DNA of 59,288 nt from S5-A14a sp022766365 (GTDB lineage: Bacteria; Bacillota; Clostridia; Peptostreptococcales; Anaerovoracaceae). Numbering within the stretch: position 1 is the first letter of the stretch; every line of letters starts with the position of its first letter. Position numbers and translations under genes: made by a program. A model generated the notes under the pieces. That model was not told where the DNA came from, did not search any database, and worked only from the letters and a program-made list of their open reading frames with translations. The stretch is taken from assembly GCA_050313295.1 (NCBI GenBank), contig JBNPLD010000012.1. One strand, 5' to 3'. Below, piece by piece: positions 8,218 to 16,688 of this stretch.

Positions 8218-9232
8218 AATCATCGTAATTATATCACAGACGGCATGTTCGGTAAAGTCCGGCTTGCAAGGTGAAGCAGATCCTGACCCTGTAGCAAAGG
8301 AGGGATTCTTTTTCGATACCGTCTGCACTATTTCTATTTACAATATGAAGGATATGAGTGAAGAAAAGGCAGGCAAAATCATAGATTCAGCATTCAAGGA
8401 GGCAGAGAAATATGAGAAAATATTCTCCAAACAGACTGAAGGTACCGAGCTTTGGCAGTTGAACCACGATGGAAGAAAAGATGTCTCTGAGGATCTTTTC
8501 AAAAGTATAGAGACAGGCATCAGATATGGAGATATATCGGGAGGTAAGTTTGACATAACAATGGGTGGAGTTTTGGACCTTTGGGATTTTCACAATTCGC
8601 AATCACCCTCTTTGCCTTCCAAGAGCGACATGGACAAGGAGCTTCGAACAGTGGGATATCAAGCAATATCACTGACAAAGCACGAGGACGGTTCCGGCAC
8701 CGTCACTCTAGGAAAAGAGGGACAGGAGGTTGACCTTGGCGGTATAGCTAAAGGGTATATCTGCGATAAGATTTCTCAACATCTGAAAGACAAGGGCGTT
8801 AAATCAGCTATTGTGAACCTTGGGGGGAATATCACGGTCATAGGCGGAAAGACCAAAGATAAACCGTTTAAGGTGGGAATCGAAAAACCTTATTCAGAAA
8901 GAAAAGAAATAATAGGAACAGTAGATATGAGAAATCAGACTGTTGTGACCTCCGGAATTTATGAGAGGTATGTAGAGGTTAATGGAAACAAGTACCATCA
9001 TATATTGGATCCGGCTACAGGATGGCCTATAGATACAGATGTGAGCAGTGTCACTATTTTGTCGAAATTTGGAAATTCCATGAATTGTGACGCCATGTCA
9101 ACTACGGCTCTTCTTCTCGGATCTGAAAAGGGGTTGCAGCTTGTTGAAAAAACGCCGGATATGGAAGCCCTTTTTCAACTTAAGGACGGAACCAGAATTA
9201 CAACTTCAGGATTCAAGTATGAGGAAAGGTAA
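8186..9232 (+). CDS. apbE: FAD:protein FMN transferase, lipoprotein
   Basis: It attaches FMN covalently to Ser/Thr of extracytoplasmic redox proteins, using FAD and Mg2+. The start MKKSLILFLF opens a lipoprotein signal with Cys21 in ISQTAC, so the enzyme is probably anchored outside the membrane. FDTVCTISIY (about 43-52), DLGGIAKGYICD, NLGGNI and CDAMSTTALLLG are ApbE family blocks. GAGG at 8177-8180 precedes the ATG at 8186, which rules out the longer open frame starting at 8012. No target protein with an FMN-acceptor motif was found in this window; an Rnf-type complex elsewhere is a plausible substrate (inference). Confidence 0.93.
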   Translation: MKKSLILFLFIIIVIISQTACSVKSGLQGEADPDPVAKEGFFFDTVCTISIYNMKDMSEEKAGKIIDSAFKEAEKYEKIFSKQTEGTELWQLNHDGRKDVSEDLFKSIETGIRYGDISGGKFDITMGGVLDLWDFHNSQSPSLPSKSDMDKELRTVGYQAISLTKHEDGSGTVTLGKEGQEVDLGGIAKGYICDKISQHLKDKGVKSAIVNLGGNITVIGGKTKDKPFKVGIEKPYSERKEIIGTVDMRNQTVVTSGIYERYVEVNGNKYHHILDPATGWPIDTDVSSVTILSKFGNSMNCDAMSTTALLLGSEKGLQLVEKTPDMEALFQLKDGTRITTSGFKYEER

Positions 9233-9270
9233 TTATTTTTTGCGACTATTTTAAATTCCCGCCAATATGC

Positions 9271-9299
9271 TGGAAATGAATCATGGAAAGTGGTAAAAT
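9271..9299 (+). promoter_or_regulatory. Predicted promoter of pta
   Basis: TGGAAA (9271-9276), a 17-base spacer and TAAAAT (9294-9299). The TGG just before the -10 box gives an extended -10 element. It lies 37 bases before the pta start. Confidence 0.5.
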
Positions 9300-9335
9300 A
9301 TTTTTGTTCAATCAAGAAAAGTGGAGGAGATTACA

Positions 9336-10307
9336 ATGGACTTAATCAAGGAAATTACCGAGAAACTCAGAGGGAAGAATGCGAGAATCGTTTTTCCTGA
9401 AGGACAAGACAAGAGAATTTTGGGAGCGTGTGCCAGACTTTCTGAAGAAGGCATCATAACTCCTGTTGTTCTTGGAAAGAGAAGCGAAGTTGAAGCTACA
9501 GCAAAGGAAATCGGTGTTGATTTGTCTAAGCTGGAGTTTGTAGATATAGATACTTCAGACAAGTTCGATGAGCTTGTTGAGGCATTCGTTGAGAGGAGAA
9601 AAGGAAAAGCTACCCTTGAGGACGCTCAGAAAATTCTGAAAACTCCTAACTACTTCGGTACGATGATGGTTTTCAAAGGCTATGCGGACGGACTTGTTTC
9701 AGGTGCTGCCGGAACTACGGCAGACACTGTTAGACCGGCACTTCAGATTATCAAGACAGTTCCGGGAATGTCTAAGACAAGTGGTGCTTTCTTCATGGTT
9801 AGAGGGGATGAGATGTATCTCATGGCAGACTGCGCTATAAACATCGATCCTGATGCAGACGATCTTGCGGAAATTGCTGTTGCATCTGACAAGACCGCTC
9901 GTCAGTTCGGAATGGATCCAAAGATTGCTATGCTTTCATTTTCAACTAAGGGAAGCGCAAGTCATGAGCTTGTTGACAAAGTCACACAGGCAACAGAAAA
10001 AGCTCACAAAATGAACCCTGACATGGCACTCGACGGAGAGTTACAGTTTGATGCCGCCTTTGTTCCTGCGATTGGAGAGAAAAAGGCGCCGGGCTCTGAG
10101 GTTGCAGGGCACGCAAATGTATTCGTATTCCCATCACTTGAGGCCGGAAATATCGGGTATAAGATCGGACAGAGATTCGGCGGATTCGATGCCATCGGGC
10201 CTGTACTTCAGGGCCTCAACAGTCCGGTTAACGATCTGTCAAGGGGATGCAACGAGGATGAAGTTGTTTCCCTTGCCAAGGTTACTGCAGCCCAGGCTAA
10301 ACTATAA
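9336..10307 (+). CDS. pta: Phosphate acetyltransferase
   Basis: It interconverts acetyl-CoA and acetyl phosphate, the first step of acetate formation with ATP yield in fermenters. The 323-residue form is the short single-domain class. Blocks seen are VFPEGQDKRILGA, the GAAGTTADTVRPALQ segment, SFSTKGSASH, and PSLEAGNIGYKI near the C-terminus. The ATG at 9336 is chosen because GGAGGAG at 9322-9328 is its ribosome binding site; the upstream GTG at 9321 overlaps that site. Acetate kinase is not adjacent. A strong terminator at 10327 follows. Confidence 0.95.
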   Translation: MDLIKEITEKLRGKNARIVFPEGQDKRILGACARLSEEGIITPVVLGKRSEVEATAKEIGVDLSKLEFVDIDTSDKFDELVEAFVERRKGKATLEDAQKILKTPNYFGTMMVFKGYADGLVSGAAGTTADTVRPALQIIKTVPGMSKTSGAFFMVRGDEMYLMADCAINIDPDADDLAEIAVASDKTARQFGMDPKIAMLSFSTKGSASHELVDKVTQATEKAHKMNPDMALDGELQFDAAFVPAIGEKKAPGSEVAGHANVFVFPSLEAGNIGYKIGQRFGGFDAIGPVLQGLNSPVNDLSRGCNEDEVVSLAKVTAAQAKL

Positions 10308-10326
10308 ACTATTGGATTATTTAGGT

Positions 10327-10349
10327 GAGCGGCTTTGCCGCTCGTTTTT
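10327..10349 (+). terminator. Rho-independent terminator after pta
   Basis: GAGCGGC (from 10327) pairs with GCCGCTC (to 10343) around a TTT loop, followed by GTTTTT. Confidence 0.9.
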
Positions 10350-10375
10350 GATATAAGCTACAAGGATGGTACCTT

Positions 10376-11830
10376 ATGAAGCCCTTTACAATTGAACTGA
10401 AGCGTGGGGATCGAAAGGATCCACTCTATCTCCAGCTATACAAGTACATAAGAGCGGAGATCGTTTCCGGGAGTCTATCCAAAGGCACCAAACTGCCGGC
10501 TTTGAGGAGGATAGCCGAGGATCAGAATTTGAGCATTACGACTGTGGAACAGGCTTATAATCAACTCGCTGTTGAGGGATATGTGGAAAGTAAGCCCCAG
10601 TCGGGATTTTATGTTGCGGAAATCCCGGGACCTGCAATGGTGGGCACAATATCGGATGCAGGAACTGAAAATGACGCTGCCGGTTATATAGGAACCGGAG
10701 GTCGGAGTGCAGATTTTGCTTCAACAAAAACCCTATCTGATTACACAATCTCGGAAAGTAAATATATAACAGATGACGCGGCATTTGACTTTAAAAAATG
10801 GCGCAAGGTTATGCTGAGAGTGTTCGACCAGCATACTGATCTTTTGATGCAGGAGGGAGATCCACAAGGTGAACCCGCTTTGCGTTACGAAATAAGCAAA
10901 TATGTCCTGAACTCAAGAGGAGTGAGATGCAAACCGGATCAGATTATAATCGGTGCCGGCACTCAGCAGATCACCGCCCATATAGGTCGTCTTCTCAGGT
11001 TGCTTGGAATACACATTGTCTGTACTGAGGAACCGGGATATCTCCCTGTGAATACTATTTTTCAGGATCAGGGATATATACTCAACAAAATACCTGTTAC
11101 CTTGCAAGGCATTTCCATTGAGAACCTTCCTGATTCAAAGGCGGCAGTCTATGTTTGCCCAAATAATCAGTTTCCAACGGGTGCGGTGATGCCGATAGGG
11201 AACAGATATTCGATGCTTGAGTGGGCAAGAAGTACGGGAAGCCTTATCATAGAAGATGATTATGATAGCGAATTGAGATATTTTGGGAGACCCATATCAT
11301 CTTTGCAAGGCCTTGAGCCATACGGTGAAGAATCCCACGTTCTGTATCTGGGAAGCTTCTCATCGACACTTTTTCCATCAATTAAGATAAGCTATATGGT
11401 CTTGCCTGAGCAGATTATGAAATTCATGGGTAGCTTGTTGGAGGGTTACAACCAGACATGCTCCAAGACTGAACAGCTTGCCCTTGCTTACTTCATGGAG
11501 GATGGGCATTACTATACTAATATTAAGAAACTGAGAAATCTATGTGGGAGGAAGCTTGCCGCCTGCCTTAGGGTTGTAGAATCATATCCAAAAGATAAGA
11601 TATCCGCAGATAGAACTGAATCAGGATTGAACTTAATTTTGAGGGTTTCCACCGGAAAATCGCCTGAAGAGATGAGTGAAATTGCATCGGATATGGGTAT
11701 AATGGTAGTAACTTCTAAGGATATACCTGAATCGGGAGGTAAGAAGGGTGTGATTTTTTACTATTCCAGATTACCTGAAGATTGTATAGAATCTTTGACC
11801 GAAAAAATGATTGAAGCATGGCTGAACTAG
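10376..11830 (+). CDS. MocR/PdxR-type regulator: GntR winged helix fused to an aminotransferase-like domain, PLP lysine absent
   Basis: Residues 1-80 form a GntR winged helix (DPLYLQLYKYIRAEIVSG, LPALRRIAEDQNLS). Residues 130-484 form a fold-type I aminotransferase domain. CPNNQFPTGAVMP (261-273) and IIEDDYDSELRYFG (291-304) are the usual cofactor-pocket motifs. The Schiff-base lysine normally in GTFSKTL is replaced: the protein reads GSFSSTL at 326-332, with Ser330 (TCG, 11363-11365). It therefore should not bind PLP covalently as family members do. It follows pta by 68 bases after a terminator and precedes a nitroreductase gene, which may be a target or partner (inference). The regulated metabolite is unknown. 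Confidence 0.9.
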   Translation: MKPFTIELKRGDRKDPLYLQLYKYIRAEIVSGSLSKGTKLPALRRIAEDQNLSITTVEQAYNQLAVEGYVESKPQSGFYVAEIPGPAMVGTISDAGTENDAAGYIGTGGRSADFASTKTLSDYTISESKYITDDAAFDFKKWRKVMLRVFDQHTDLLMQEGDPQGEPALRYEISKYVLNSRGVRCKPDQIIIGAGTQQITAHIGRLLRLLGIHIVCTEEPGYLPVNTIFQDQGYILNKIPVTLQGISIENLPDSKAAVYVCPNNQFPTGAVMPIGNRYSMLEWARSTGSLIIEDDYDSELRYFGRPISSLQGLEPYGEESHVLYLGSFSSTLFPSIKISYMVLPEQIMKFMGSLLEGYNQTCSKTEQLALAYFMEDGHYYTNIKKLRNLCGRKLAACLRVVESYPKDKISADRTESGLNLILRVSTGKSPEEMSEIASDMGIMVVTSKDIPESGGKKGVIFYYSRLPEDCIESLTEKMIEAWLN

Positions 11831-11870
11831 GCATGAGATTGCCCGGATAATTATTGTAGGAGGATTGATT

Positions 11871-12587
11871 ATGGATTTTATGAAGGTTATTGAGACAAGA
11901 CAGAGCATTCGAAAGTTTGCGGAGAGAGATGTGCCTATTGAGGATCTCATGGATATGGCAGCAGTGGCCGGGAAGGCTCCATCCGGAAAGAACATTCAAA
12001 ATTGGCATTTTGTCATTATAAAGAACAAGGCTGTCATGGGGAAAATTGCCGAGGCAATTACAGCAAGGAATGAATTGATTGTAAATGAGATGAAGAAAGT
12101 AGATGAGGGGAAGGCTCTTAGATTCGAAAAGTTCTGTAGAAATTTTACGGTTTTTTTCCTGAAAGCTCCTGCACTCGTTGTGGTTTTAACTAGGGAATAT
12201 CTGCCATCAGGATATCCGGAAGTTACTCTTGTAAAGGATGCGGAAAATGAAGGGGCTTCAGTAAATCTTGAAAGCTTGGGAGATGTGGATGCATTTCTTC
12301 ATAATCTGAAATATGAAAAAAATCCGGGGATGCAAAGTCTTGGAGCTGCTATTGAAAACTTCACTTTGAGAGCCATCGATTTGGGATATGGTTCTTGCTG
12401 GTTGACTTCTGCAAATTATGCTTCAGAGGAAATTGAAAAAATCCTTAAAGAGGAAACTCCCATAGATAGATCTCTCTTTGATGAAGGTTTCTTCATGGGG
12501 GCTATGTTGGCTGTCGGAGTTCCCGGAGAAGGAAATAAAAGCCCCGCAAAGAAAGATGTAAATGATATAACCACAGTAGTGGAATGA
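11871..12587 (+). CDS. Nitroreductase family protein
   Basis: It is an FMN-dependent oxidoreductase that would use NAD(P)H to reduce nitro compounds, quinones or similar acceptors; the physiological substrate is unknown. ETRQSIRKFAERDVP opens the FMN phosphate-binding region and APSGKNIQNWHF follows, both typical. ENFTLRAIDLGYGSCWL near residue 160-180 is the usual central helix. ATG at 11871 is chosen because GGAGG at 11859-11863 is correctly spaced; a TTG six bases earlier is less likely. It may share a transcript with the MocR-type gene 40 bases upstream, and converges with the patatin genes. Confidence 0.9.
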   Translation: MDFMKVIETRQSIRKFAERDVPIEDLMDMAAVAGKAPSGKNIQNWHFVIIKNKAVMGKIAEAITARNELIVNEMKKVDEGKALRFEKFCRNFTVFFLKAPALVVVLTREYLPSGYPEVTLVKDAENEGASVNLESLGDVDAFLHNLKYEKNPGMQSLGAAIENFTLRAIDLGYGSCWLTSANYASEEIEKILKEETPIDRSLFDEGFFMGAMLAVGVPGEGNKSPAKKDVNDITTVVE

Positions 12588-12606
12588 GGATTGAATGTCG
12601 AAGCGA

Positions 12607-13755
12607 TCACGCGTCGATGTGATTGTTCAGCATATATCGAGCTGCCCTGATTTCGTCTGGAATTATGCTCATAAGATATTTTGTTGCAAAAATGCTATCA
12701 AGTCCGTAGGCTTTGAAACTGTCGAGAATGTACAGCACCACATGCCCGCGGATTTTTATGTTTCTAAGGGTACTAAAGGAAGCGAATGAGATCAGAGTTG
12801 ACAGACGGTTTTCGATGGCTTTGGAATAATTATTCCTGAAAATCTTAGCCTTTTCTCTTATAAGTAAGTTGATTGATTCCCTGTTATAGACTGCTGTCGG
12901 TTCGATTTCAAAAAATTGACAGAGAGGCTCAAGCTGACTGAGTTCAGAATCTGAGAATTCGTCTTTTTCGAATGTATACAAATCACCTGAAAGTATTCCA
13001 AATGCTTTCAAGGTCTCAAGATAGCCGAGGATCATAGCTTCTTTTGAACGTTCGCTCCGGAAGTTTAGAATAAAACCCAGAGGAAATTTGGGCTTTATAA
13101 GGATATAAGTTTCGTCAGGCGGACCGGGAGCAATTTTGTCTGAGTCGTGCCTGTCCAGTTCAACGGCGATTATGAATTCGGCTCCCTTCTCTCTTGCCAT
13201 GCAGACAGGGAGATTGTTAACGTAACCTCCGTCGATATAAGTTTTACCGTCGATTTCGTATGTGTGAACAGCAGGAAATGCAGCACAGCTGGCTGCCATA
13301 AAATCAAGAAGTCTGCCTTCAGGTATATCTTCTTTCCAAAGGTAGCGAGGTGTCATTGACGGGAAATCGGCAGTCACAAGCCCATATTCTACGGAGCTTT
13401 TCCTAATTGCCTTCTCGCTCATGAAATTATCCAGTCCGTTGCGCAGTGGCGTTGAGTCGGCACCGCCTCTGAGGAGAAATTCTCTGAAATAATCCTTGCT
13501 GCTCGGATTGTCTTTGATCTCAAAAATTGTGCTTGTCTCCATATGCGCCCACATATCTATGGCACTATCTATGCGGTTTTCGGCATAACAGGCAGCTATC
13601 AGGCTGCCGACGGAGGTACCAACCGCAATATCAGCTTTTATATCAAGCTGTTCCAAAGCTTTAACGACACCGCACTCATAGGCACCTCTTGCACCACCGC
13701 CGCCAAGAACCAATCCTACTTTTTGTTTTCGTGCTTTTTCAACAAGTTTATTCAT
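12607..13755 (-). CDS. Patatin-like phospholipase family protein (second of a tandem pair)
   Basis: It is a predicted lipid acyl hydrolase with a Ser-Asp dyad. GGGGARGAYE (18-27) is the oxyanion glycine motif, GTSVG (46-50) carries nucleophile Ser48, and IDGGYVNN has the catalytic Asp175. The C-terminal half (about 200-382) is a helical region shared with the neighbouring paralog. No signal peptide is seen, so it should be cytoplasmic, as in RssA/YlbK-type proteins. AAGGGA precedes the ATG. It lies 39 bases after the upstream paralog on the same strand, probably one transcript. The lipid substrate is unknown. Confidence 0.9.
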   Translation of the reverse strand: MNKLVEKARKQKVGLVLGGGGARGAYECGVVKALEQLDIKADIAVGTSVGSLIAACYAENRIDSAIDMWAHMETSTIFEIKDNPSSKDYFREFLLRGGADSTPLRNGLDNFMSEKAIRKSSVEYGLVTADFPSMTPRYLWKEDIPEGRLLDFMAASCAAFPAVHTYEIDGKTYIDGGYVNNLPVCMAREKGAEFIIAVELDRHDSDKIAPGPPDETYILIKPKFPLGFILNFRSERSKEAMILGYLETLKAFGILSGDLYTFEKDEFSDSELSQLEPLCQFFEIEPTAVYNRESINLLIREKAKIFRNNYSKAIENRLSTLISFASFSTLRNIKIRGHVVLYILDSFKAYGLDSIFATKYLMSIIPDEIRAARYMLNNHIDA

Positions 13756-13794
13756 AATTATTTCCCTTGTGCTCCATGCAGAGCATATTCAAAT

Positions 13795-15114
13795 TTATCT
13801 TTTACTCTTCTTATTCTTTCTCTTTCGGTAACGTTTTCTAATATTATGAACAAAATGTCTGCCGGTGATACGGTTCAAAATTATAGAAGGACTAAAGTTA
13901 TTCAGTACATGCCTGTGGAAGCAAGCAGATGTCCGAGTCAAAATCCCATGCTCCTTGGGAAGCTGATATAGATGATTGTCCACAATAAACCTTGCAGCTG
14001 TAAGGGTTTCGTCAAAGATTGCAGGAAGCACTGAATTGTTTAGAACACATTCACTGCCGTCCCTCATCATCTTCGCTGCCATTGCCAATACAATGGTCCC
14101 ATAGCCTTCGTCCTTACCCACATCGTCGAGGGAATTGGAGGTTAATACGGCGGAAAGAGTGTCCATGGCTTTTTGCTCGTTGTACTCACCTGAGTTTTCA
14201 AACCTATTAATGGCAGTTTTCAGGTGATGTATGAAGTTTCTTCTGTTATAGACCGCAGCAGGGTTAAGATTGAAAAATCGTCCGCAGCTGTCTGCAGCAA
14301 GGAGCGTACTCTTGTCCTTAAAGCTTCTTTTCTCAAAGCAGAAATATACACCGTCATATTTGCCAAGTGCTTTACAGGTGTCCAGAAAACCCATCTTCAA
14401 CATTGAACGCTGTTTATCTGAATTAAAATCTAATGGAAATCCCAGTTCCCATTTTGATGAAATGATTAGAATCTCTTGATCGTTTGTCTTATTTCTTTTT
14501 CTTTCAATGCCGTTTCTGAGAAGGTCGATGGCATAAACCTTAGTAGCCCCATGCTTAAGAGCCATGTCTACAGGCATTACATCTATGTAAGCACCATCTA
14601 TGAACTTCTTGCCGTCAAATTCATGAAATTTGACCATAGGGAAAGCCGAAGCACTGGCCAGTATGTAGTCGTGCATTTTTCCGGAAGGTATGTCATCTTT
14701 CCACAGATAATGCCCTTTGATTCTTGGGATTTCAACGGTTACAAGACCAAAATCAACCCTGGATTTTCTGATTTGTTCTTCTTTTATGTACTTGTTGATT
14801 CCTTCTCTGAGCCCCTTGGGATCTGAACCGTTTCTAAAGATGAATGCCTTGGCATAATCCCAAATAGTTGCATCATTTTTGATTTCAAATAAATCATCGG
14901 TCTCAAGTTCAGAAAACATTTCTACAGCTATCTTCAGATCGTTTTGACAATACAGTGCACCAACAAGGGTTCCGGAAGACGATCCGCAGACCATATCAGC
15001 CTTTATTCCCATCTTGTTCAATGCGATGAGTGCACCGCATTCATAAGCTCCCTTAGAACCTCCGCCTGCAAGGACGAAGGCTGTTTTTTCCCTCCTCAAG
15101 TTAACAACCTCCAT
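13795..15114 (-). CDS. Patatin-like phospholipase family protein (first of a tandem pair)
   Basis: It is a paralog of the next gene with the same architecture: AGGGSKGAYE (16-25), GSSSG (44-48, Ser46) and IDGAYIDVMP (Asp173). The shared spacing of MADMVCG/ADIAVG, LLGD-type helices and the C-terminal YNRR(N/E)xI segment indicates local duplication. The C-terminus is longer and ends in a basic tail rich in Arg and Lys. The start could be the ATG at 15114 or a TTG at 15099 placed eight bases after GGAGG; the latter would give MRREKTAFVLAGGG. It is divergent from the sirtuin gene with only about 50 bases between starts. Confidence 0.9.
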   Translation of the reverse strand: MEVVNLRREKTAFVLAGGGSKGAYECGALIALNKMGIKADMVCGSSSGTLVGALYCQNDLKIAVEMFSELETDDLFEIKNDATIWDYAKAFIFRNGSDPKGLREGINKYIKEEQIRKSRVDFGLVTVEIPRIKGHYLWKDDIPSGKMHDYILASASAFPMVKFHEFDGKKFIDGAYIDVMPVDMALKHGATKVYAIDLLRNGIERKRNKTNDQEILIISSKWELGFPLDFNSDKQRSMLKMGFLDTCKALGKYDGVYFCFEKRSFKDKSTLLAADSCGRFFNLNPAAVYNRRNFIHHLKTAINRFENSGEYNEQKAMDTLSAVLTSNSLDDVGKDEGYGTIVLAMAAKMMRDGSECVLNNSVLPAIFDETLTAARFIVDNHLYQLPKEHGILTRTSACFHRHVLNNFSPSIILNRITGRHFVHNIRKRYRKRKNKKSKR

Positions 15115-15129
15115 GAATTATGGTATACT
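15101..15129 (+). promoter_or_regulatory. Predicted promoter of the sirtuin-surE operon
   Basis: TTAACA (15101-15106), a 17-base spacer and TATACT (15124-15129), with TGG directly before the -10 box. The -35 box overlaps the first codons of the divergent patatin gene, so the two transcription units share a compact control region. Confidence 0.55.
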
Positions 15130-15166
15130 GTATATTATAACAGAAAAGGAAGGAGATGTTAACATT

Positions 15167-15925
15167 ATGGATGAGAGACTTAAGAAAATTGTAGATGAAA
15201 GTTCAGGAATAGTTTTCTTCGGAGGTGCAGGGGTTTCAACAGAGAGTGGGATTCCCGACTTTCGGTCCGAGACAGGACTCTATCATGCACAGAAAGTGTA
15301 TGGCTATTCGCCGGAGTCATTGATAAGTCACAGCTTTTATAAACGACGTCCAAACCTTTTTTTTAGATACTACAAGGAAAATTTAATTTGGAAGGATGCC
15401 CGACCAAATGATGCACATAAAGCCCTGGCCAAGCTTGAGGCTATGGGAAAGTTGAAGGCAGTGGTTACTCAGAATATTGATGGCCTTCACCAGAAGGCAG
15501 GGAGCAAGAAAGTCTATGAACTCCACGGCAGCGTACTTCGAAACTACTGCGAGGACTGTGGAGCAAGTTATGATATAGACTACATAATGGATGAGAAAAA
15601 TTGCAGAGGAAATGAGATATCGGGAGATGTTGAGGGGAACTATATTCCGGTCTGTAGCAGGTGTGGGGGCACGGTAAAACCTGATGTAGTTCTATATGAG
15701 GAACCTCTTAATGAAGATATGATTTATGGGGCTGTAGATGCAATATCCAAGGCTGATACATTGATAGTGGGAGGCACAAGTCTTGTAGTTTATCCGGCAG
15801 CAGGCTTGATTAATTATTTTCGGGGTAAAAATCTGGTGTTGATAAATAAATCCAAGACCGGTTATGACGGCAGGGCAAATCTTGCCATACATGACTCTAT
15901 AGGAAAGGTAATGAGAATTGATTAA
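15167..15925 (+). CDS. cobB: NAD-dependent protein deacylase, sirtuin family
   Basis: It removes acyl groups from protein lysines using NAD+, in the cytoplasm. GGAGVSTESGIPDFRS (19-34) binds NAD, TQNIDGLHQKAG (101-112) is the second cofactor motif and His120 in YELHGS is the catalytic base. Zinc cysteines are Cys128, Cys131, Cys163 and Cys166. It is 252 residues long, normal for bacterial sirtuins. ATG at 15167 is used, with AGGAG upstream; an open frame from 15113 begins before the promoter's likely start site. It heads an operon with surE (8-base overlap). Confidence 0.93.
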   Translation: MDERLKKIVDESSGIVFFGGAGVSTESGIPDFRSETGLYHAQKVYGYSPESLISHSFYKRRPNLFFRYYKENLIWKDARPNDAHKALAKLEAMGKLKAVVTQNIDGLHQKAGSKKVYELHGSVLRNYCEDCGASYDIDYIMDEKNCRGNEISGDVEGNYIPVCSRCGGTVKPDVVLYEEPLNEDMIYGAVDAISKADTLIVGGTSLVVYPAAGLINYFRGKNLVLINKSKTGYDGRANLAIHDSIGKVMRID

Positions 15926-16688
15926 TTATTTGGTTAGTAATGATGATGGTATTGACGCTCCAGGCATACGGGCTCTGGTTGATGCATTGTCAACCGGGGA
16001 AAATGTCAAAGTTTATGTATGTGCTCCCGATGGACAGAGGAGCGGTAATAGTCAGAGCATATCTTTAAACAGTACGGTTTTTGTAGAAAAAATCCAAATG
16101 AAGGGTGCGGAGATTGCATGGAAGACCACAGGGACTCCTGCTGACTGTGTAAAGATAGGACTCCAAAAATGCGAAGAAATGGGAATCAAGCTTGATATGG
16201 TTTTTGCGGGGATCAACATGGGAAGTAACCTTGGGAAGGACACACTATACAGTGGAACCGTTGGAGCAGCAAAGGAGGCTGCAGTTTCCGGATACAAGAC
16301 AGTAGCGATTTCCGTAGAAGGGCATCACTGCACACACTTTGAAGGTGCTTGCAAGATTGCTCTTGACACTATAAAGATACTCAAGGATCAATTTATCCCA
16401 AGGGTGATTTTGAACATTAATGTGCCGGATCTTCCCGTCGATGAAATCAAAGGCATCAAGTATACAAGGCTCGGACCAAGATACTTCAAGGACAGGTTCT
16501 GGGACCATACAGATGACGGCCCGGGAGCATACCGGCTCGACGGTGTTCCAAATGATTTTTCGGACCTTAACGAGGAATATGACGTGTGGGCAATGCAGCA
16601 GGGATATGCCAGCATAACGCCTTTGCACTTTGACTATACAGATTACGATGTACTGGAGGAAATTAAAAAATGCGACATAGAAATTTGA
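15918..16688 (+). CDS. surE: 5'/3'-nucleotidase SurE
   Basis: It dephosphorylates nucleoside monophosphates and has exopolyphosphatase activity in characterised members. The N-terminal metal site VSNDDGIDAPGI, the SGNSQSIS segment and INMGSNLGKDTLYSGTVGAAKE are SurE signatures. The start is TTG at 15918, eight bases after AAAGG and overlapping the sirtuin stop by eight bases, which suggests translational coupling. The downstream isochorismatase gene overlaps its 3' end by 19 bases. The 256-residue length is typical. Confidence 0.93.
   Translation: MINYLVSNDDGIDAPGIRALVDALSTGENVKVYVCAPDGQRSGNSQSISLNSTVFVEKIQMKGAEIAWKTTGTPADCVKIGLQKCEEMGIKLDMVFAGINMGSNLGKDTLYSGTVGAAKEAAVSGYKTVAISVEGHHCTHFEGACKIALDTIKILKDQFIPRVILNINVPDLPVDEIKGIKYTRLGPRYFKDRFWDHTDDGPGAYRLDGVPNDFSDLNEEYDVWAMQQGYASITPLHFDYTDYDVLEEIKKCDIEI

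Noticed and set aside
12607..15925. Patatin plus sirtuin as a possible antiphage defence island
   Set aside because: The sirtuin is a normal stand-alone zinc-containing deacylase and the patatins lack a nucleotide cyclase or sensor partner; neighbours are housekeeping genes.
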